Notes: generated by a model from the sequence alone, not told the origin. A stretch of DNA of 64,000 bases from Natronospirales bacterium (GCA_020201335.1 JAIVGZ010000004.1:1-64000); one strand, 5' to 3'; positions 39,901 to 48,875 are shown, counted from the first letter of the stretch. Made by a program: numbers and translations.

Positions 39901-41417
39901 GCCTGCTCGATCAGGTACTGCGTGAGCAACGACACCGGCCGGCCGAGCGCGCCTTTCTCAGTGCCGGACTTGTACGCGGTGCCGGCGATATCGAGGTGGG
40001 CCCAACGCATCTTCTCGGTGAAGCGCGACAGGAAAATCGCTGCGGTAATCGTGCCGGCCTCGCGCCCGCCGATGTTCGCCATGTCGGCAAAGTTCGACTT
40101 CAACTGCTCCTTGTAGTCGTCCCACAGCGGCAACCGCCACACGCGGTCACCGGTCTGCTGGCCGAGCGCGTACAGGCTGTCGGCGAGCTTGTCGTCGTTG
40201 GACATCAGGCCGGTGGCGTGGCTGCCGAGCGCGATGACGACAGCTCCGGTCAGCGTTGCGATGTCGATTACGGTCTTTGGCTTGTAGGTCCGCTCGGTGT
40301 AGGTCAGCGCGTCGCACAGGATCAGCCGGCCTTCGGCGTCGGTGTTCAGCACTTCGACCGTCAGGCCCGCCATCGTCGTGACGATGTCGCCCGGCTTGCT
40401 TGCGTCACCGTCGGGCATGTTCTCGCTCGACGGAACCACGCCGACACAGTTGACCTTCAGGCCGAGTTCGACAACCGCACGCATCGTGCCGAACACGCTC
40501 GCGCTGCCGCACATGTCGAACTTCATCTCGTCCATGCCGGGGCCGGGCTTCAGCGAAATGCCGCCGGTGTCGAAGGTCAGGCCCTTGCCGACCAGCGCGT
40601 GTGGCTTGTCACCTTTCTTCCCGCCCATCCACTCCATCACGATCAGCTTCGCCGGCTGACGGCTGCCGCGCGACACCGACAGCAGCGAGCCCATGCCGAG
40701 CCGCTTCATGTCGGCTTCTTCGAGAATCTTCACCTTGAGTTTCGGATACGCCTTTGCGAGCGCCTTCGCCTGGTTGGCGAGGTAGGTCGGTGTGCAGATG
40801 TTGCCGGGCAGGTTCGCGAGCTCGCGCGCCAGGTTCATGCCGTTGGAAACGGCGTTGCCGTGTTTCAGGCCTAGAGCGAAGCTCTTGTTATAATCGCGGT
40901 GCGGAGCACCGCTCCCACGCGGAGCACCGCTCCCACACTGAAGCAAGCCGACGCGTTTAAGTTTGCGCGGCTTCGCTTTCTCACTTTTCGTCGTCTCGTA
41001 GCGGTACAGCGCGAAGTTCACCGCTTCGGCTGTGTGGCGCGCGGCCCAGTACGGGTCAAGCGACTTGCCGGCCAGGTCGTCGATCGCGAAGCACGCGTCC
41101 GCGGCGCCGAGTTCACCGAGCACCTGCGTAGCGCGGGTCATCGCCTTGCGGAAGACGAGCGGGTCGAACTTGTCCTGTTTGCCGAGCCCCACGAGCAGGA
41201 TGCGCTCGGCGGCCACCCCGTCGAGACCTTGGAGCAGAAGTGTCTGGCACGGCTTGCCTTCGATGTCGCCGCGCTTAATGAGGCGCGACAGCGCGTTGCC
41301 GCTCGCCGCGTCGATTTCGCTGCCCGTTGCGGTCAGCTTGTTGCCTTCGAAAAGGCCGATGACCAAGCAGCCGGTCTTGATGCTCGACGGCTGGCCGGCC
41401 TTGAGGGATAGCTCCAT
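39897..41417 (-). CDS. pepA: Leucyl aminopeptidase (PepA, M17)
   Basis: A 506-residue cytosolic M17 aminopeptidase, a hexameric two-metal enzyme releasing N-terminal residues, with a DNA-binding role in some bacteria. The metal-binding blocks are present: GLTFDTGGISLKPG, then NTDAEGRLILCDAL and the C-terminal segment. Residues 161-175 (a doubled GSGAP peptide ending in HRD) come from two tandem REP-like palindromes inserted in frame before YNKSFALGL, at the domain boundary. First gene of the minus-strand pepA-holC-valS run, divergent from lptF. Confidence 0.96.
   Translation of the reverse strand: MELSLKAGQPSSIKTGCLVIGLFEGNKLTATGSEIDAASGNALSRLIKRGDIEGKPCQTLLLQGLDGVAAERILLVGLGKQDKFDPLVFRKAMTRATQVLGELGAADACFAIDDLAGKSLDPYWAARHTAEAVNFALYRYETTKSEKAKPRKLKRVGLLQCGSGAPRGSGAPHRDYNKSFALGLKHGNAVSNGMNLARELANLPGNICTPTYLANQAKALAKAYPKLKVKILEEADMKRLGMGSLLSVSRGSRQPAKLIVMEWMGGKKGDKPHALVGKGLTFDTGGISLKPGPGMDEMKFDMCGSASVFGTMRAVVELGLKVNCVGVVPSSENMPDGDASKPGDIVTTMAGLTVEVLNTDAEGRLILCDALTYTERTYKPKTVIDIATLTGAVVIALGSHATGLMSNDDKLADSLYALGQQTGDRVWRLPLWDDYKEQLKSNFADMANIGGREAGTITAAIFLSRFTEKMRWAHLDIAGTAYKSGTEKGALGRPVSLLTQYLIEQA
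40893..40937 (-). repeat. Two tandem REP-like palindromes inside pepA
   Basis: One complete GCGGTGC-type unit followed by a second that keeps GGAGCACCGCTCCCACA. Together they encode residues 161-175 on the minus strand, frame kept, no stop. Confidence 0.93.
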
Positions 41418-41484
41418 GAACTGCTCCTTTAATCCTGGCGGGGTGCGTGGGAGAATGAGCGGCGTAGTTTACTAGAGATTGCCG

Positions 41485-42382
41485 ATGCTTACGACGCTTG
41501 ACCGGTACCTCCTGAAGGAGGTGATCCAGACTTGGGCCGCGGTCACCGTCGTCCTGTTGCTGATCATGCTGTCCAGCCGGTTCGCCCGTTACCTCGGCGA
41601 GGCCGCGGCCGGACAGCTGCCTGCCGACGTCGTCTTCACGCTGCTGAGCCTGACCTCTATCCATTACATGACGGTTCTGGTGCCGGTCAGCCTGTTCCTC
41701 GCGGTGATGCTCATGCTGGGTCGGCTGTACAAGGACAGTGAGATGGCGGCGATGATGGCCTGCGGCATCGGCTACGGACGATTCGCGGGTGTTCATCCAC
41801 TACCGTGACCAGGAAGCGATGACGGTATCGCTCGCAGAGCGTGCTGAGCAGCGCACCGACCCCGTCACCGGCGTGCGCCACCTAGTGTTGCACGACGGCC
41901 GGCACTACAGCGGCGTACCGGGTTCCAACGAATACCGCGCGATTGAATTCTCCGAGCACGGCTTGCGTATCGAGCTGGGTGAAGGCGACGGGCTCGTGCC
42001 GCGCCGTACCGTGCAGCCGACGGGCGCGCTGTTCCGCTCCGACGACCTGGGCGACATAGCTGAACTGCAGTGGCGCATATCGGTGCCGCTGATGGGTTTC
42101 CTGTTGGTGCTGCTTGCGGTTCCGCTCGGCCGGACCTCGCCGCGCCAGGGGCGCTACGGCAAGCTGTTCGCCGCGATCCTCGTGTATGTCGTGTACTCGA
42201 ACCTGATCGGGTTGTCTCAGGTGTGGATTGAGCGCGGACAGTTGTCACCGTGGATCGGCGTCTGGTGGGTGCACGCGGCGGTATTGCTGCTAACCGCGGG
42301 GTTGGTGGTGAAGCATTACGGGTGGCGGTATTCGTTGAAGCGCGGTGCGGAGCACCGCTCCCACACGGGAGCCACCGGGTGA
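41485..42382 (+). pseudogene. lptF: LPS export permease lptF, broken by a deletion with frameshift
   Basis: LptF is one of the two permeases that pull lipopolysaccharide out of the inner membrane. The N-terminal part (MLTTLDRYLLKEV, TM1-TM3 to about residue 102, ending MACGIGYGRFAG) is in one frame. From about 41788 homology resumes in another frame (VFIHYRDQEAMTVSLAERAEQ) and runs to the C-terminal membrane helices and a REP-encoded tail. Compared with E. coli LptF (366 residues), about 70 are missing at the join. LptF is normally essential. This may be an assembly error. It overlaps lptG with GTGA. Confidence 0.82.
42341..42365 (+). repeat. REP-like palindrome at the 3' end of lptF
   Basis: GCGGTGC-type palindrome read in the third frame as R-G-A-E-H-R-S-H-T. 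It supplies the last residues of LptF immediately before the lptG start. Confidence 0.9.
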
Positions 42383-43449
42383 GCATTCTCGAGAAATATC
42401 TCGCGAAGACCGTCATCAGCGGGACGCTGATGGTGCTGCTGGTGCTCGTCGCGCTCGGCGCGTTCTTCAATTTCCTCGGCGAGATGGGCCGCATCGGCAC
42501 CGCCGACTATGGGATGACCGACGCGCTCGTGTTTGTGTCGCTGTCGACGCCGCAGCTTGCGTGGGAGATGTTCCCGGTCGCTGCGCTGATTGGTTCGTTG
42601 CTCGCGCTCGGCGCGTTGGCGTCCGGCAGCGAGCTGATTGCGATGCGCGCATCCGGTATCTCGCTGTTGCATCTGGCGCGTGCTGCCGCCGCCGGGGCGC
42701 TGCTGCTTGCGGTGGTCACGCTGTTGCTCGGTGACTTCATCGCACCACCGGCCGAGCAGTACGCGCAGAGTCGGCGCGCGGTCGCGTTGCACGGTGAGTT
42801 GTCGATTGCAGGACGGCAGGGCGTGTGGGCGCGCGATGGCGGCGCGTTCGTCAATGTTCGCCAGCTCTCGAGCGAACAGCGCGTCGACGGCATTTTCATC
42901 TACGAGTTCAGCGAAGACGGCCAGCTCGAGCGCGCAATCCAGGCGGCCGCCGCGCGGTTCCAGCCCCCCGGCAGCTGGGCGCTTGAGCGCGTAGAGGAGA
43001 CTGAATTCCTGCGCGATGGCCGCACGCGCACGACCGCGTGGCTGACGCGCGACTGGGACACGCAGCTGTCTCCGGACCTTCTGAACCTCTTTGTCGTCGA
43101 CCCCGGCAGCCTGTCCGCATTCGGGCTCAGCCGCTATGTCGGGTACCTGAAGCGCAGCGGGCTCGATTCGCGCCGGTACCAGCACGCGTTTTGGTCGAAG
43201 CTGGTCGCGCCGTTCTCCGTGATCGTAATGGTCGTGCTCGCGGTTCCGTTCGTCTCCGGCTCGCAGCGGTCTGCGGGCGCCGGGCAGCGGCTGCTCGTCG
43301 GCATGCTGATCGGCGTCGGTTTTTATATGGTGAACCGGGTACTCGGTTTCTCCGGCGAGGTGTTCAACCTGAATGCGGTATTCGTCGCGTGGTTGCCGAC
43401 GCTCGCGCTCGGCGCCGCCGCGTTGTTCGCGTTGGCGAGGATGCGTTGA
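42379..43449 (+). CDS. lptG: LPS export ABC transporter permease LptG
   Basis: A 356-residue permease partner of LptF in the LptB2FG transporter. It has three N-terminal membrane helices (the first from residue 10), a periplasmic beta-jellyroll region (about 130-265) and three C-terminal helices. The start GTG at 42379 overlaps the lptF stop (GTGA). The gene appears intact, unlike lptF. Confidence 0.94.
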   Translation: MSILEKYLAKTVISGTLMVLLVLVALGAFFNFLGEMGRIGTADYGMTDALVFVSLSTPQLAWEMFPVAALIGSLLALGALASGSELIAMRASGISLLHLARAAAAGALLLAVVTLLLGDFIAPPAEQYAQSRRAVALHGELSIAGRQGVWARDGGAFVNVRQLSSEQRVDGIFIYEFSEDGQLERAIQAAAARFQPPGSWALERVEETEFLRDGRTRTTAWLTRDWDTQLSPDLLNLFVVDPGSLSAFGLSRYVGYLKRSGLDSRRYQHAFWSKLVAPFSVIVMVVLAVPFVSGSQRSAGAGQRLLVGMLIGVGFYMVNRVLGFSGEVFNLNAVFVAWLPTLALGAAALFALARMR

Positions 43450-44066
43450 TGATTGCCTTATCCGTCGATACGAAATTCATCAGCCCGTATGCATTGTCGG
43501 CGTTCGTCGCGTTGCGGGAGAAGGGCGTCCCGTTCGAGCTGCACGAGGTTGACATCGATCTTGGTGCGCAGCATGAGTCGGGGTACGTGGATGCATCGGG
43601 TACCGCACGGATTCCCATGCTCGAGCACGACGGCTTCTTCCTCAGCGAATCCTCTGCGATCGCCGAATACCTTGACGAGGCGTTCCCGGACGCGCCGCCG
43701 CTGTTGCCGCGCGGCGTGCAGGAACGCGCCCGCGCGCGCCAGGTGCAGGCGTGGCTGCGCTCCGACTTGCTCGGGTTGCGCGCCGACCGCAGTACCGAAC
43801 GCGTGTTCGCCGGTGAGCGGCTCCCGCCCCTCGGTGCCGATGGGCGCGCGGCCGCCGACAAGCTGCTTCGCTTCGCCGATGCGCTGGTGCCGGCTGCTGA
43901 CGGCAACCTGTTCGGTGCATGGTCGATTGCCGATACCGACCTTGCGACAATGTTGAACCGGCTCGTGGTGCACGGTGATGAGGTGCCGGCGAAGCTCGCC
44001 GGCTACGCGACCGCACAGTGGCGCCGACCTTCGGTTGCTGCGTGGCTCGAACGGATGCGGCGATAG
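43449..44066 (+). CDS. Glutathione S-transferase family protein
   Basis: A 205-residue GST-fold protein. The N-terminal thioredoxin-like domain (VDTKFISPYALSAFVAL, then ARIPMLEHDGFFLSESSAIAEYLDE, with the cis-Pro and the ES glutathione-binding residues) is followed by a helical C-terminal domain. The active-site serine or cysteine of the classical enzymes is replaced by ISPYA, close to the YfcF pattern. It begins one base into the lptG stop, so it is translationally coupled to lptG. Confidence 0.88.
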   Translation: MIALSVDTKFISPYALSAFVALREKGVPFELHEVDIDLGAQHESGYVDASGTARIPMLEHDGFFLSESSAIAEYLDEAFPDAPPLLPRGVQERARARQVQAWLRSDLLGLRADRSTERVFAGERLPPLGADGRAAADKLLRFADALVPAADGNLFGAWSIADTDLATMLNRLVVHGDEVPAKLAGYATAQWRRPSVAAWLERMRR

Positions 44067-44078
44067 CCCGGAAGTGGA

Positions 44079-44381
44079 CTAGTGGCTGCCGTCGGGCCGA
44101 CGGCTCACGCTGAGCGCAGAGGTGTAGCGTAAGCGCGCGGTCTCAACCGTGCGTTCGACTTTCAGGCGTGCTTCGGCGACCAGTTCGTGCGCTTCCGGCG
44201 TCGACGGCGGTTCCTGTTCCGCGCGTTGTATCGCTTTATCCGCTTCAGTAATCTCTGCGCGCACGAATGGCGCGAGGCGTGGGTTCAGTTGCAGTCCGGT
44301 GAGACGCGCGCGGACCTCAGAAATCCCAGCCGGTCGCTGGTGTGCGACTCGGCCCGTGTACTTTCCTGTGTGTGTACCCAT
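44079..44381 (-). CDS. DUF4398-like helical protein
   Basis: A 100-residue protein. From residue 20 on it has the helical ARLTGLQLNPRLAPFVRAEI, then EADKAIQRAEQ and LVAEARLKVERTVETARLR runs of DUF4398-type proteins. Those normally have a lipoprotein signal, which is missing here. The start at 44381 is the ATG nearest the helix; no good signal peptide is visible upstream in frame. It may be a truncated member. It converges with the GST gene. Confidence 0.6.
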   Translation of the reverse strand: MGTHTGKYTGRVAHQRPAGISEVRARLTGLQLNPRLAPFVRAEITEADKAIQRAEQEPPSTPEAHELVAEARLKVERTVETARLRYTSALSVSRRPDGSH

Positions 44382-44451
44382 GCGCAGATTGTCCCGTTCG
44401 CGCGCGGTCGCATCCATGCGATAACGCACAGTGGTGTAACGAAAACGGGAC

Positions 44452-44465
44452 GGAAACGCGTTTCC
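44452..44465. repeat. Perfect 14-base palindrome upstream of the DUF4398-like gene
   Basis: GGAAACGCGTTTCC. It lies 70-85 bases upstream of the ATG at 44381, in the operator position. No known regulator site is recognised. Confidence 0.4.
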
Positions 44466-44497
44466 GCGCCAGTAACCCAACAGGCAAGTTACTGAAT

Positions 44498-44874
44498 TCA
44501 TTGAAGCGATTGCCTAGCACGGTCATTTACGGCTGGATTGAATGACCCCAGCGTGGGCTCGGTTGCCATCGCGTAGGCGAAGCGGCCGTGGAACGCCAAC
44601 CAGCTGACGATGCCGAGCAACTTCGCGCCGTCCTCCCACAGGTATCGCGCGCATGCGGTTGCATCGCCGCACTCAACAGACAAATAGCTGCGGCCGCGGA
44701 CCAAAGGAAAAAGCCGAAGTTGGAGATGATGCCCGTGTAAGCGGGCGCTTCCATCACCGCGGCAGCGTCACGCAGCATGACCTCGGGTGGGATGTCCCAG
44801 AGCAGCTTTGCGGCGACCGGTACGCACATCACGAGAAAGACCAATCCGTAGCAGTACAGCAGCGTTCTGATCAT
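44498..44874 (-). pseudogene. Small membrane protein, frameshifted
   Basis: The first 65 or so residues (from the ATG at 44874: MIRTLLYCYGLVFLVMCVPV, a membrane helix, then a second helix GFFLWSAAAAICLL) are in one frame. Then, near 44620-44690, the sensible sequence continues in another frame (LWEDGAKLLGIVSWLAFHGRFAYAMAT) up to the stop at 44498. Family members I recall have more residues between these parts, so a deletion is likely. The start overlaps the ATP-grasp stop (ATGA), so the two form an operon. Confidence 0.65.
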
Positions 44875-46046
44875 CCGTGGTGCCTGGCTGCCACTCCTGC
44901 GGCGTGCACATAACTGCGCCCGCCGACTATGACTGCGTGGCCGTATAGATAAAGAGTGGGTAAGGGGTCCAGCCAATGCCAGGTCAAACGATGATGCGCC
45001 CGCCAGTGTGCGGCACCCAGTTGCCTGATATAGGCAGACAGTGCGTGGCGACCCAGGTCCGCAGACTTGATTCGATGTCCGAGGCTGCGCAGGTCGCCGA
45101 GCAACCAGTGGAAGCGCCGACCAATCGGGTATGCACTCAAGGTAGCCAGAGCCGGGTCGACCGCGAGCCGCGGCAGGTCGATGCCGCAGCGCAGTGCGAG
45201 TTCGCAGGTTGCGTCGAGCCGCGGGTTGAGTTCGAGGAACACGCAGTCGCCGTCGTCGTCGACGAGGAACTGCGCGCAGCCGGCGCCGTGGTAGTTGAGC
45301 CGGCGGCACAGCGCACGGCAGTAACCGGCAAGTTCGGCCGACGGCTCTACCGAAACACCCTCGATACCAAACCCGGTGCCGTCCGCCTCATCGGTACGCA
45401 CCACAGCCTGTTGAAAGTAGGCGACCAGCTCGCCGTCCCGCGCGATGAATTGGCAGTTGTGGCGTGTACCGCAGAACCAGCGTTGTACGATCAGCGGGTA
45501 GCGCGCGCCGGCGAACGCGGAAAGTTGCGCATCGCTTATACACGCCGCCGCCTTGCGGCCGTTGATGAGCCGGCTCGAGTCCGGGCATTTGATTGCAAGT
45601 GGCAGGCCGATCTGCGAGGCGGCATCGAGGAGCTCGCGGTGCGTCGTTACGACCACGGTCGATACCTGCGGGATGCCGAGTTCTTGCGCGATACGGAAAC
45701 TTCGTGGCTTGTCGAGGCATGCATGCACCGCATCGGCGCTCGGCATCGCGCGCTGCACATACGCAGGCAGCCCTTCGCAAGCCACAAGCGCCTGAATCTC
45801 GTCCTCGCCGACGGGGAAGATGCAGCGGACCTCCGGGTGCTCGGCGAGGAACGCGTGCAGCGCGCTGGCGAACGCGGCGCTGTCGGGCTCGGGATGCGAC
45901 CAGGTGCCGCACGCATGTCGCGACAGCGACGCGAATGGGCGCCGACCGTGGCAGCCGACGATGACACGCCATCCGGATGCCGCGAGCGACCGGACGACGG
46001 CAATCGTCTGTTGGTGGTCCCCGAGCACGAGGACGGACTTCTTCAA
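44871..46046 (-). CDS. ATP-grasp domain protein (carbamoyl-phosphate-synthase-like)
   Basis: A 391-residue protein. An N-terminal Rossmann-like pre-ATP-grasp domain (VLVLGDHQQTIAVVRSLAAS) precedes an ATP-grasp fold with a nucleotide lysine (PLAIKCPDSSR) and the metal-binding FLELNPRLDATCEL motif. ATP-grasp enzymes form amide or peptide-like bonds; the substrate is not evident. The start is a TTG at 46046 chosen because a perfect GGGAGG ribosome-binding site lies six bases upstream; the longer in-frame extension has no RBS support. It is co-transcribed with the broken membrane protein gene. Confidence 0.8.
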   Translation of the reverse strand: MKKSVLVLGDHQQTIAVVRSLAASGWRVIVGCHGRRPFASLSRHACGTWSHPEPDSAAFASALHAFLAEHPEVRCIFPVGEDEIQALVACEGLPAYVQRAMPSADAVHACLDKPRSFRIAQELGIPQVSTVVVTTHRELLDAASQIGLPLAIKCPDSSRLINGRKAAACISDAQLSAFAGARYPLIVQRWFCGTRHNCQFIARDGELVAYFQQAVVRTDEADGTGFGIEGVSVEPSAELAGYCRALCRRLNYHGAGCAQFLVDDDGDCVFLELNPRLDATCELALRCGIDLPRLAVDPALATLSAYPIGRRFHWLLGDLRSLGHRIKSADLGRHALSAYIRQLGAAHWRAHHRLTWHWLDPLPTLYLYGHAVIVGGRSYVHAAGVAARHHG

Positions 46047-46163
46047 ACTGGCCTCCCGGTTGCAGGTGTCTCGAAAAGCAGGCAATTCGAGGGTCGCGTG
46101 CGTACGGGTGTGCCGCAATCGGTAATATGCCCCGTTGCTTGGATGGAAAAGCCCTACTTGATT

Positions 46164-46185
46164 CTCCATTTTGGGAAAAATGGAG
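46164..46185. repeat. Inverted repeat in the ATP-grasp/amidohydrolase divergent spacer
   Basis: CTCCATTTT (46164-46172) pairs perfectly with AAAATGGAG (46177-46185) across a four-base loop. It is located 37 bases before the amidohydrolase start and about 120 before the ATP-grasp start. Candidate operator. Confidence 0.45.
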
Positions 46186-46221
46186 CGCCACTTTTCCCAC
46201 GTAGGCACTTAACATAACGGT

Positions 46222-47595
46222 ATGAATCGAAGCCTGTTGTTGATACTTGCCGCCGCGCTTATCACGGCGCCCGCATTCGCAGAGCCATCGCAGTCCGCAT
46301 TTGCGATTACCAATGTCACGGTCATCCCGATGGATTCCGACCGCGCGGTCCCTGCGCAGACGGTAATCGTGCGCGCGGGGCGCATCGAGTCGATAGGGCC
46401 CGCCCGGAGCGCCAGGGTCCCGCGCGACGCGACGACGATCGACGGCCGCGGCCGTTATTTGATGCCCGGGCTCGCGGAGATGCACGCGCACGTGCCGCCG
46501 CAGCCGGATTCTGAGCAGTGGACGCAGGATGTGCTGTTTCTGTACGTGGCCAACGGCATCACTTTCGCGCGTAGCATGCTGGGCGCGCCGCACCACCTTG
46601 AATTGCGTGAGCGCGCGGAGCGTGGCGACCTGCTGTCGCCGCGCATCTACACTTCCGGTCCGTCACTGAACGGCAACTCGGTCGCGTCACCGGACGACGG
46701 CCGGCGCTTGGTCGCCGCGCATGCTGAAGCGGGTTACGACTTCCTGAAAATCCACCCGGGGCTCGACCGCGCACGCTACGACGCGGTCGTCGCGGCCGCG
46801 CACGAGCACGGCATCGCTTTCGGCGGCCATGTACCGTCGGCGGTCGGGCTCTTCCGCGCGCTTGAGGCACGGCAGGCGACGATCGACCACCTCGATGAAT
46901 TCATGACGCCGCTGTTGCGCGACGGTTCTCCGCTCGCGAACGCGCCGGCGAATTTCTTCGGCTGGAACCTGGCCGGGCACATCGACACTGGGAAGATTTC
47001 GGCAGTGGTGCGCGCGACGCGCGAGTCCGGTGTTTGGGTCGTGCCGACTGAGAGCCTGATCCAGCATGTTCTGTTGTCGGAGCCTGGCGCTGATGCGCTC
47101 GCCGCGCGTCCAGAGATGCGTTTCGTGCCGCCCGAGATGCGCGCACGATGGGTGGAGGTGAAGGGCAACGTCCAGGCAAACTCGAATTACGATGCGCAGC
47201 TGGTGCGGCGTTTCGTCGAAGTACGCGCCGAACTGATGCGCGCGCTGCACGAAGCGGGCGTCGGCTTCCTGCTTGGTTCCGATGCGCCGCAGATTTTTAA
47301 CGTGCCGGGTTTCGCGATCCACCACGAGCTGCGCATGCTGGTCGAAGCGGGGCTCACGCCGTTCGAGGTGCTGGCATCCGGGACGCGTAACGTCGCGCGC
47401 TTCATCGGTGAGGAAGATGCTTTCGGCACGGTCGCGGTCGGCAAGCGCGCCGACCTGCTGCTGCTCGATGCGAACCCGCTGGTCAATGTTGCGAATGTGC
47501 AGCGCCGCGCTGGCGTCATGGTGAATGGGCGCTGGTTACCCGAGCGGGAGATTCAGGCGGGGCTCGCGGAAATAGCCGCGCGCTACGCTGATTGA
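46222..47595 (+). CDS. Secreted amidohydrolase family protein
   Basis: A 457-residue protein with a signal peptide (ending AFA-E, residue 20). The metal-dependent amidohydrolase fold is recognisable from PGLAEMHAHV (HxH, about residues 88-92), the lysine in DFLKIHPG, H of GGHVPSA, H of TIDHLDE, and the catalytic Asp in LLGSDAPQ. The family includes imidazolonepropionase- and prolidase-like hydrolases. The substrate is unknown, and the periplasmic location suggests peptide or xenobiotic cleavage. Monocistronic. Confidence 0.9.
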   Translation: MNRSLLLILAAALITAPAFAEPSQSAFAITNVTVIPMDSDRAVPAQTVIVRAGRIESIGPARSARVPRDATTIDGRGRYLMPGLAEMHAHVPPQPDSEQWTQDVLFLYVANGITFARSMLGAPHHLELRERAERGDLLSPRIYTSGPSLNGNSVASPDDGRRLVAAHAEAGYDFLKIHPGLDRARYDAVVAAAHEHGIAFGGHVPSAVGLFRALEARQATIDHLDEFMTPLLRDGSPLANAPANFFGWNLAGHIDTGKISAVVRATRESGVWVVPTESLIQHVLLSEPGADALAARPEMRFVPPEMRARWVEVKGNVQANSNYDAQLVRRFVEVRAELMRALHEAGVGFLLGSDAPQIFNVPGFAIHHELRMLVEAGLTPFEVLASGTRNVARFIGEEDAFGTVAVGKRADLLLLDANPLVNVANVQRRAGVMVNGRWLPEREIQAGLAEIAARYAD

Positions 47596-47679
47596 ATCGC
47601 GGTGCGGAGCACCGCTCCTACATTGCTCCAGAGCGCTTGGTGTGACTCCGGATGTGGCAGCGGCCCTCTGGCCGCGATT
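47596..47679. repeat. REP-like pair after the amidohydrolase gene
   Basis: A GCGGTGC-type copy (47596-47622) directly after the stop codon, then a GGCC-type copy (47653-47679) in opposite orientation, separated by about 30 bases. The second touches the RDD gene's stop codon. Confidence 0.9.
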
Positions 47680-48089
47680 CAGGCCTTCGGGACAACCACT
47701 AGCTTTGTACCGCTGAGGCGGTCATGCAGCGCTAACCGCTCACGGTCGAACAGCATCCACCATAGGCCGAAGCCGCCGAGCCCGAGCGAAGGGATCGCGA
47801 ACAAGAAGCGGTTCAGTGCGTCGCGCCAACGCACCGGCGCGCCGTCGCGGCGTTCGACCCGTACGCGCCAGGCCTTCATACCCAGCGTTTGCCCGCCGTG
47901 CGTCCAGAACCAGCCGAAGAACGCGAACGCGACTGCGAGGACCCACAACTGCATGAACAATTGGTTGCGCACGGCTTCGCCGCCAGTAAATGGCAGCAGC
48001 GCGAAGGTCGCGACCATCAGCAGGGCGAGCAGCAGCAACGCGTCGTACAGCATCACGCCGAGTCGGCGCAAAAGGCCGGCAGGCGTCAC
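47679..48089 (-). CDS. RDD family membrane protein
   Basis: A 136-residue protein with three membrane segments (about 12-32, 45-65 and 100-118) and the RDD signature positions: RRLGVMLYDALLLL at the N-terminus, GGQTLGMKAWRVRV in the middle and LHDRLSGTKLV at the C-terminus. The function of the family is not settled (transport proposals exist). The start GTG at 48089 overlaps the stop of the glutaminyl cyclotransferase gene (GTGA). Confidence 0.9.
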   Translation of the reverse strand: MTPAGLLRRLGVMLYDALLLLALLMVATFALLPFTGGEAVRNQLFMQLWVLAVAFAFFGWFWTHGGQTLGMKAWRVRVERRDGAPVRWRDALNRFLFAIPSLGLGGFGLWWMLFDRERLALHDRLSGTKLVVVPKA

Positions 48090-48868
48090 GGCCAGCGGGC
48101 CCCGTCGCGTTCGACCTTCACTTCGAACAGCCACGGCCACAGTTTGCCGGTGACGAACAAGCGGCGCCCGTCCGGGTCGAACGCGATGCCGTTCGGTGAT
48201 TCGACCGCGAGGTCCGGTTCGAAGCCGAGTTGTTCGAGCAGCGGCGCGAGCTCGATTAACGCGGTCACCTCGCCGCTGTCGGGGTCGATCTCCGCGATAC
48301 GCGTTGTCTGCCACACATTCGCGTACACCTTGCCGTCGATGTATTGCAGCGCGTTAAGCAGGTCGAGCGGACGGCCGTCGAGCGTGACCTCGACCGTGCG
48401 CACCACGCTTTTGGTTGCGGGGTCGAGGAAGCGCAGCACAGAACTACCGTTGCTGGTGATCAGCAGGCAGCCGTCGTGCGTGAGGCCCCAGCCTTCGCCC
48501 GGGTACCGAAAGCGGCCGGTGCGGGCGAGCGTGTCGGGGTTGTAGCTGTAGCCGCGGGCGTTCAGCCAGGTGAGTTGGTACAGCACGCCGCCGAATACGG
48601 TTACGTCCTCGCCGAACTCGCGGCGGTCGAGCGGAGCCGAGCGCAGCACGCGGCCGCTGTGCAGCTCTACTTCGCGCAGCGTCGATCTGCCGTACAACCC
48701 GGTGCTTTCATAAAGCCGGCTGTCATGCCAAACGAGCCCCTGCGTGAACGCGGCGCGGTCGTGCGGATGACGCTGCACGACCTCGACCGGGTAAACCGGA
48801 ACGGCATGCAAAGGCAGCGCCGCGCAGAGCGCGGCGAGTGTTACGAGTATGGCGCGGAATGCTCGCAT
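48086..48868 (-). CDS. Glutaminyl-peptide cyclotransferase (plant/bacterial type)
   Basis: A 260-residue protein with a signal peptide (ending LHA-V, about residue 23) and a five-blade propeller-type glutamine cyclotransferase domain (FTQGLVWHDSRLYESTG, YGRSTLREV, EGWGLTHDG). It converts N-terminal Gln to pyroglutamate in the periplasm. The ATG at 48868 starts 7 bases after the tRNA-Glu CCA, and the best Shine-Dalgarno (AGGGAG) lies inside the tRNA acceptor stem. Tail-coupled to the RDD gene. Confidence 0.92.
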   Translation of the reverse strand: MRAFRAILVTLAALCAALPLHAVPVYPVEVVQRHPHDRAAFTQGLVWHDSRLYESTGLYGRSTLREVELHSGRVLRSAPLDRREFGEDVTVFGGVLYQLTWLNARGYSYNPDTLARTGRFRYPGEGWGLTHDGCLLITSNGSSVLRFLDPATKSVVRTVEVTLDGRPLDLLNALQYIDGKVYANVWQTTRIAEIDPDSGEVTALIELAPLLEQLGFEPDLAVESPNGIAFDPDGRRLFVTGKLWPWLFEVKVERDGARWP

Positions 48869-48875
48869 CAGATGA

